A DNA stretch of 8,956 bases from an uncultured Clostridia bacterium (GTDB taxonomy: Bacteria > Bacillota > Clostridia > Christensenellales > Borkfalkiaceae). The stretch is taken from NCBI GenBank assembly GCA_934230055.1, contig CAKQEE010000038.1:1-8956 (forward strand). Direction: 5' to 3'. Below are positions 5,085-8,956 of the stretch, piece after piece. The position numbers and the translations under genes were made by a program. Each line of letters begins with the position of its first letter. Within the stretch, counting starts at the first letter, position 1. The notes beneath the pieces were generated by a model. It did no database searches. It was not told where the DNA came from and was given only the letters and a program-made list of their open reading frames with translations.

Positions 5085-6542
5085 ATGCGCAAAATAATAA
5101 GTTTAATAGCCGCGGCGGCGTTGTGCCTTGCCGCTATTCCCGTTTTCGTTTGTTGCGGCAATCGTTCGGGCAAAGTTTCCGAATACGAAATAGAGTGCGA
5201 GCTTATCGGCGACGAGCTTTTCGGAAAGGAAAAATTCACCTATTACAATTCTACCGAAACGGCGATAGAAGAGCTTAAATTCAACCTGTACGGCAACGCG
5301 TTCCGAAAAGGCGCAAAGTATTCGCCCATAAACGAGCAATACGAAGGGAGGGCATACTACGCGGGCAAAAGCTACGGCGAAATGAAAATAAAGGGCGTTT
5401 CCTCCGCGGGGCAAAAGCTCGAATACGAAATTTGCGGCAAAGATGAGAATATTCTTTCGGTAAACCTTTTTTCGCCCGTTTATCCGGAGGAAAAAACGGC
5501 GGTGGAAATAGAATTTTCATTAAAGCTCGCAAAGGTTATAGCTCGGACGGGAATAAACAAAAAAACTATAAATCTTGCGAATTTTTATCCTATTCTTTGC
5601 AGCAGAGAGGAAAACGGATTTTTCGAGTGCGAATACTATGCGATAGGCGATCCGTTTTTCGCGGAGGTTGCGAATTATAAGGTAACCCTTTGCGCGGAAG
5701 AAAAATATACCGTTGCCGCGAGCGGAAAAATTACCGAAAGCAAACGCGCGGAAGGAAAAACAACCTCCGTTTATAAGCTCGATTCGGCGCGTTCGTTCGC
5801 GTTCGTGCTGTCCGAAAATTTTGAAAGCGTAACCGCAAAAGCGGGCAATACGGAAGTTAATTACTATTTTTATAAAGACGATGCTCCGGAAGAAACGCTT
5901 AAAACCGCCGTCCGCGCGATAAATCTTTTTTCGGAAAAGTTCGGCGAATATATCTATCCCGTCTATTCCGCGGTGCAAACGGAATTCGTGCAGGGCGGAA
6001 TGGAGTTTTCCGCGCTTACCTTTATTTCGGACGCTCTGGAAGAAACAGCTTATCGCGAAGTAGTCGTTCACGAAACGGCGCACCAGTGGTGGCAAACCGC
6101 CGTCGGCAACAACGAAGTAAAGTACGGTTTTTTAGACGAGGGGCTTACGGAGTATTCCGTTATCGTGTTTTACGAAAATTTCGCCGAGTACGGTTACTCG
6201 CGGGAAAACCTTATAAAAAGCGCGGAAACCACATATAAAACCTTTTGCTCGGTATACGATAAGCTTTTCGGCGGCGTAAATACCGCCATACTCCGTTCTC
6301 TTGCGGATTTTTCCGGCGAATACGAGTACGTGAACGCGGCGTATATAGAACCTGTGCTTATGTACGACCTGGTAAGAAAGACCGTCGGCGACGAAAGATT
6401 TTTTACCGCGCTTAAAAATTATTACGAGAAATACAAATTCCGTGTGGCAAAGCCTTACGACGTCGCGGGGGAATTTGAAAGGGTTTACGCGGGTTCTGAC
6501 GGCATTTTTAAAAGCTTTTACGAGGGAAAGGCGGTAATTTAA
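5085..6542 (+). CDS. M1-family zinc metallopeptidase, probable lipoprotein
   Basis: The protein has 485 residues from the ATG at 5085, which follows TGAGGGG at 5071-5077 by seven bases; an ATG at 5070 in frame lacks such a site. The N-terminus (MRKIISLIAAAALCLAAIP) is hydrophobic and ends in VFVCCGN, consistent with export and possibly lipid attachment at a cysteine, though the lipobox is not classical. A beta-rich N-terminal domain (about 30-240) precedes the catalytic domain. GGMEF (304-308) stands for the GAMEN exopeptidase motif. The zinc site is HETAHQWW (329-336), with the third ligand Glu352 in DEGLTEY, exactly HExxH-X18-E. Tyr420 in AAYIEPVLM fits the catalytic tyrosine. The enzyme should be active and trim peptides outside the cell. 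It lacks the large C-terminal domain of PepN-type enzymes, as many short bacterial M1 proteins do. It follows the M23 gene by 88 bases with no clear promoter, so the two may share an mRNA. Confidence 0.9.
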   Translation: MRKIISLIAAAALCLAAIPVFVCCGNRSGKVSEYEIECELIGDELFGKEKFTYYNSTETAIEELKFNLYGNAFRKGAKYSPINEQYEGRAYYAGKSYGEMKIKGVSSAGQKLEYEICGKDENILSVNLFSPVYPEEKTAVEIEFSLKLAKVIARTGINKKTINLANFYPILCSREENGFFECEYYAIGDPFFAEVANYKVTLCAEEKYTVAASGKITESKRAEGKTTSVYKLDSARSFAFVLSENFESVTAKAGNTEVNYYFYKDDAPEETLKTAVRAINLFSEKFGEYIYPVYSAVQTEFVQGGMEFSALTFISDALEETAYREVVVHETAHQWWQTAVGNNEVKYGFLDEGLTEYSVIVFYENFAEYGYSRENLIKSAETTYKTFCSVYDKLFGGVNTAILRSLADFSGEYEYVNAAYIEPVLMYDLVRKTVGDERFFTALKNYYEKYKFRVAKPYDVAGEFERVYAGSDGIFKSFYEGKAVI

Positions 6543-6558
6543 CGCGGTAGCCTCCCGC

Positions 6559-6604
6559 AAAAACTTAAACGCGCGGATAAATCGTGTAAATTTAAAGTTT
6601 TTTA
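6559..6604 (+). terminator. Imperfect terminator after the M1 peptidase gene
   Basis: AAAACTT near 6559-6567 pairs with AAGTTTT near 6595-6601. An inner ACGCG / CGTGT pairing lies within, with unpaired A/T bases between, and a run of T follows. The stem is weak and bulged. It is the only candidate between the M1 gene and the promoter at 6627. Confidence 0.35.
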
Positions 6605-6626
6605 GCGAGTAAATAAATATTATCCG

Positions 6627-6655
6627 TTGACAAATCGGTCTATAAATGGTAAACT
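6627..6655 (+). promoter_or_regulatory. Promoter of the LRR lipoprotein gene
   Basis: A perfect TTGACA (6627-6632) is followed by 17 bases and TAAACT (6650-6655). TGG directly before the -10 gives the extended form. Transcription near 6662 would leave a leader of about 34 bases with AAGGAG at 6685-6690. Confidence 0.75.
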
Positions 6656-6695
6656 AATTAGGTATAAACGGCAGTATACTTTTTAAGGAGCCAAA

Positions 6696-7730
6696 ATGAA
6701 AAGAATTATCAGAACGATACTTATCGCCGCGCTGGTTGCGGCAACCGCGCTTTGCGCCGTGGCCTGCTCTGCGGGAAGCGGTAAAGACGGAGCCAAAGGA
6801 CTTCTCGTAAAGAAATTTGCGGGCGACGATTTTTATACCGTTTACGGTTACGTGAGCGACGGAACGGATACGCTCGACATCGGCGCGTATGCGAAAGACA
6901 ACGGCAACATCACGATAGGCAGAATCAAAGACGGCGCGTTTAAGGATAACGACAACTTAAAAACCGTTATCGTCCCCGCGACGGTTACGGAAATAGACGC
7001 GGGCGCGTTCAAAAATATGCGTGCTTTGGAAAAACTTACCCTTCCCTTCGTAGGTATTCACGGTAACGGAGACGCTTATATCGGTCAGACCGAAAAGGGC
7101 GAGGACAAGGACGTAGACGTAGAAAGAACGTTTGCGGCGGTTTTCGGCACGGAAGAGTACAAGGGCGGAGCTTCGGTTACGGCGAACTACGGTTCTTCCA
7201 CCGCCACCTACTATATTCCCGCAACTCTTGCGGAGGTTACGATAGCCCCCTTGGCAGACAAAGCCTGCAATATTCCCGCTTATGCTTTTAACGGAATATC
7301 GGGCGTAAGCACGGTGAACGTGGGCGAGGGCGTGGTTGCGATAGGTGCTTATGCCTTTGCAAGCAGCGGCGTGGAAAAGGTTACCCTTGCAACGACCGTA
7401 GAGATTATTTACGCTCACGCGTTCGACGGCGCGTCTAAAATAAAAGACGGCGGAATTTCCTTCGACGGGCTTTCTCTTAAAGAGATTTGCGAACACGCTT
7501 TTGAAAAAACGAATTTAAGCAAGCTTTCCGTAAAGGCGGAAAGAATATGCGAATACGCGTTTGCGGGTTCCGCGCTCGAAGAGGTTACTTTAAGCGGCGT
7601 TAAAGAGATAGGCGCGTATGCGTTTGCTTCTTGCGAAGAGCTTGAAAAAATCAACATCAAAGCCGCGCAGGCAGAAGTGGTTCTCGGGGTTAAGGCTTTG
7701 GGAGACGCGGAAGCGGTTTGGAACGCTTAA
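6696..7730 (+). CDS. BspA-like leucine-rich repeat lipoprotein
   Basis: The protein has 344 residues. It starts with a lipoprotein signal peptide, with basic residues at 2-6, a hydrophobic core and AVAC at 21-24, so Cys24 is the likely lipidated residue. From about residue 75 to the end it carries LRR_5 (BspA/TpLRR) repeats, seen as recurring blocks such as IKDGAFKDNDNLKTVIVP, IGAYAFASSGVEKVTLA, ICEYAFAGSALEEVTLS and IGAYAFASCEELEKINI. A central stretch (about 118-170, with Gly/Asp/Glu and a run of Thr/Tyr) interrupts the repeats. Such proteins are surface-exposed in gut and oral bacteria, often in binding roles; the ligand is unknown here. AAGGAG lies five bases before the ATG. The gene has its own promoter and a strong terminator, so it is a single-gene unit. 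The family is clear, the function is not. Confidence 0.9.
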   Translation: MKRIIRTILIAALVAATALCAVACSAGSGKDGAKGLLVKKFAGDDFYTVYGYVSDGTDTLDIGAYAKDNGNITIGRIKDGAFKDNDNLKTVIVPATVTEIDAGAFKNMRALEKLTLPFVGIHGNGDAYIGQTEKGEDKDVDVERTFAAVFGTEEYKGGASVTANYGSSTATYYIPATLAEVTIAPLADKACNIPAYAFNGISGVSTVNVGEGVVAIGAYAFASSGVEKVTLATTVEIIYAHAFDGASKIKDGGISFDGLSLKEICEHAFEKTNLSKLSVKAERICEYAFAGSALEEVTLSGVKEIGAYAFASCEELEKINIKAAQAEVVLGVKALGDAEAVWNA

Positions 7731-7746
7731 CTTACGAAAAAAACAG

Positions 7747-7780
7747 AAGGCGGCAAAAATTCTTTGCCGCCTTTAATAAT
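7747..7780. terminator. Terminator after the LRR gene
   Basis: A perfect 11-bp stem (AAGGCGGCAAA at 7747-7757 with 7763-7773) closes a 5-base loop and is followed by TTTAATAAT-type sequence on the plus strand. The minus strand has a run of seven T (7743-7737) three bases past the stem, so it could also stop leftward transcription. Confidence 0.85.
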
Positions 7781-7826
7781 ACTCTTAACGAAACCTTAAA
7801 GGCGAAGGGCAAAGGATGACATAAAA

Positions 7827-8504
7827 ATGATAGTCGATTTACACGCACATACGAATTTTTCCAAGGACGCGAGCGACGACCCCGAAGCTCTCGTGCAAAA
7901 AATGATAGACTGCGGGGTACAGGTTTTCGGCATAACCGACCACAATTATTGGATACGAGGCATAGAAAAGAAACAGAATGCCGCTATAAGAAAGCTTGCG
8001 GAAAAGTATAAAGATAAAATCAAAATTTATTGCGGGATAGAGCTTTCCACCCACCCGAGCTGGGCGCTTACCGATTTTTCGGTGCCGAAAGCTTACGACT
8101 ACGCGCTTATAGAAAACGTTGACGAGCCGGAAAGCGTTACGGGCGGAGACCTTTTCGGTTATGCGGAAAAGGTAGGTATATCGTGCGGCGTCGCGCACAC
8201 CGATTTGTTCGCTTATGCGGAAATAATCGGCGTTTCGCCCGAAGAATATTTCGGAAAAATGGCTAAGGCGGGGATTTTTTGGGAGATGAACGTGAATTAC
8301 GACACTACTCACGGTCATCACGAACACGAATACGTGAAAAGATTTTTCGCGAGCGAAAAGGAGCGCGAAATTATAAGGAATTCGGGCGTATATTTAAGCG
8401 TGGGTTTCGACGGACACAGAATGGAGGATTACGACGTTTTAAGGGTTAAAACCGCCTGCGAAAAAATAGAGGAATGGGGACTTAACTTAAAAACGAAGTT
8501 TTAG
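7827..8504 (+). CDS. PHP-domain metal-dependent phosphoesterase
   Basis: This 225-residue protein consists of a PHP domain. PHP proteins are multi-metal phosphoesterases; relatives include histidinol-phosphatases and the PHP domains of DNA polymerases. The metal-binding motifs are complete: DLHAHTNFS (His6, His8), GITDHN (Asp38, His39), GIELST (Glu72), VAHTD (His124, Asp126) and GFDGH (Asp195, His197). A histidine-rich stretch, HGHHEHE (162-168), follows WEMNVN and may hold a further metal or simply be a surface loop. The substrate cannot be read from the sequence. AAAGGATGA ends nine bases or fewer before the ATG and serves as a weak SD. No clear promoter is seen in the 52 bases after the preceding terminator, and read-through from the LRR gene is possible. 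Activity is likely because all ligands are retained. Confidence 0.9.
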   Translation: MIVDLHAHTNFSKDASDDPEALVQKMIDCGVQVFGITDHNYWIRGIEKKQNAAIRKLAEKYKDKIKIYCGIELSTHPSWALTDFSVPKAYDYALIENVDEPESVTGGDLFGYAEKVGISCGVAHTDLFAYAEIIGVSPEEYFGKMAKAGIFWEMNVNYDTTHGHHEHEYVKRFFASEKEREIIRNSGVYLSVGFDGHRMEDYDVLRVKTACEKIEEWGLNLKTKF

Positions 8505-8590
8505 AATCGCCGTTTTAAGAGGGGCTTTAAGGCGCGCGGCGATATGAGCTGCGATATAAATTGCTATATGACGGCATAAAAAAGAAAAAG

Positions 8591-8637
8591 AGCGGGCGAA
8601 CCGGAAGTTTTCGGTTCGCCCGCTTAAAATTTTATTT
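8591..8637. terminator. Bidirectional terminator between PHP and gltX
   Basis: A perfect 13-bp GC-rich stem (8591-8603 with 8612-8624) has an 8-base loop. TAAAATTTTATTTT follows on the plus strand, and CTTTTTCTTTTTT on the minus strand. It can end the PHP gene from the left and gltX from the right. Confidence 0.9.
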
Positions 8638-8644
8638 TCGGATA

Positions 8645-8956
8645 TTATTTATTAAGAAGCGCGATAGAATAATCGAGACGGCGAAGCGTTTCTTCCCTTC
8701 CGAGTAGTTCCGCTATTTCCATAACGCCGCCGGGGGTAGATTCTTTGCCGGAGATGGCAACTCTTACGCACCAGAAAACCTGTCCGTTTTTAACGCCGAG
8801 GTCGGCAACGAGCTTCATCATCGCGTCGTGAATAGAATCGAAAGTGAATTCTTTTAGCTCCGCGATGGCCTTTCTTGCAAGCGGAAGAACGGTTTTTGCT
8901 ATTTCCGCGTCCGTTTTCATCTTCTTGTGCGTATAAAGAGCAAGGTCGTATTCGCC
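8645..8956 (-). CDS. gltX: Glutamyl-tRNA synthetase, C-terminal fragment
   Basis: The minus-strand frame is open from the right edge to the TAA at 8647-8645, giving the last 103 residues of a protein whose start lies outside the window. The fragment begins GEYDLALYTHKKMKTDAEIA and contains FWCVRVAISGKESTPGGVMEIAELLGREETLRRL. This is the hallmark end of the anticodon-binding domain of bacterial GluRS (VR.A.TG...SPG..E...LLG.E..L.RL). GluRS charges tRNA-Glu, or also tRNA-Gln in bacteria that lack GlnRS, and the fragment cannot tell which applies. It would be cytoplasmic. The catalytic half (HIGH and KMSKS-type motifs) is outside the window. It ends at the shared bidirectional terminator with the PHP gene. 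Confidence 0.9.
   Translation of the reverse strand, partial: GEYDLALYTHKKMKTDAEIAKTVLPLARKAIAELKEFTFDSIHDAMMKLVADLGVKNGQVFWCVRVAISGKESTPGGVMEIAELLGREETLRRLDYSIALLNK

Noticed and set aside
5033..5278. A plus-strand frame starting in the gap before the M1 gene
   Set aside because: It overlaps the M1 peptidase in a different frame, and its translation looks like an Arg-rich shadow of that gene.

Overview
The window reads like a chromosomal segment of a Gram-positive, probably endospore-forming Firmicute, most likely an uncultured gut-type member of the Clostridia. The signs are purine-rich Shine-Dalgarno sites, near-consensus sigma-A promoters (TTGACA/TATAAT, some with extended -10), intrinsic terminators in the gene gaps, lipoprotein and signal-peptide genes, a BspA-type leucine-rich repeat protein and an M23 peptidase with SpoIIQ-like features. 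No rRNA, tRNA, CRISPR array, IS element or phage gene was seen. Taxonomy below class level cannot be judged from this sequence alone.

Left part (1-1300). The first codons of a leftward gene leave the window at base 1; it has a strong SD and a good promoter. Divergent from it is a membrane-anchored XRE-family regulator, whose perfect consensus promoter places the start of transcription at or next to its ATG, so its mRNA is probably leaderless. The spacer holds two inverted repeats: one overlaps the left promoter, and the other looks like a rightward terminator with no known gene in front of it. The regulator converges on an HU-type DNA-binding gene, with a bidirectional terminator between them.

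Middle (1300-6560). A rightward two-gene operon begins at a sigma-A promoter. Its first gene looks like a degenerate member of the glycerol-1-phosphate dehydrogenase / iron-alcohol dehydrogenase superfamily (AraM-like) that has lost the nucleotide-binding glycines and the metal ligands. The second, overlapping by ATGA, is an intact HAD-IIA phosphatase (NagD/AraL-like). This recalls the araL-araM pairing of Bacillus, but with a dead dehydrogenase. Next come three genes for the cell envelope: a small exported protein of unknown function whose SD lies inside a terminator-like hairpin, a membrane-anchored M23 peptidase resembling clostridial SpoIIQ, and a probable lipoprotein M1 metallopeptidase with a complete zinc site.

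Right part (6560-8956). A BspA-like LRR lipoprotein is transcribed from its own promoter and ends at a strong hairpin. A PHP-domain metal-dependent phosphoesterase follows. It converges on the 3' end of gltX (glutamyl-tRNA synthetase), which enters from the right edge on the minus strand, and a long bidirectional terminator separates the two.

Most of the window is ordinary clostridial chromosome. The points worth following up are the dead dehydrogenase coupled to the HAD phosphatase, the hairpin that hides an SD at 3768-3805, the leaderless membrane regulator with its divergent partner, and a possible small RNA at about 121-214.
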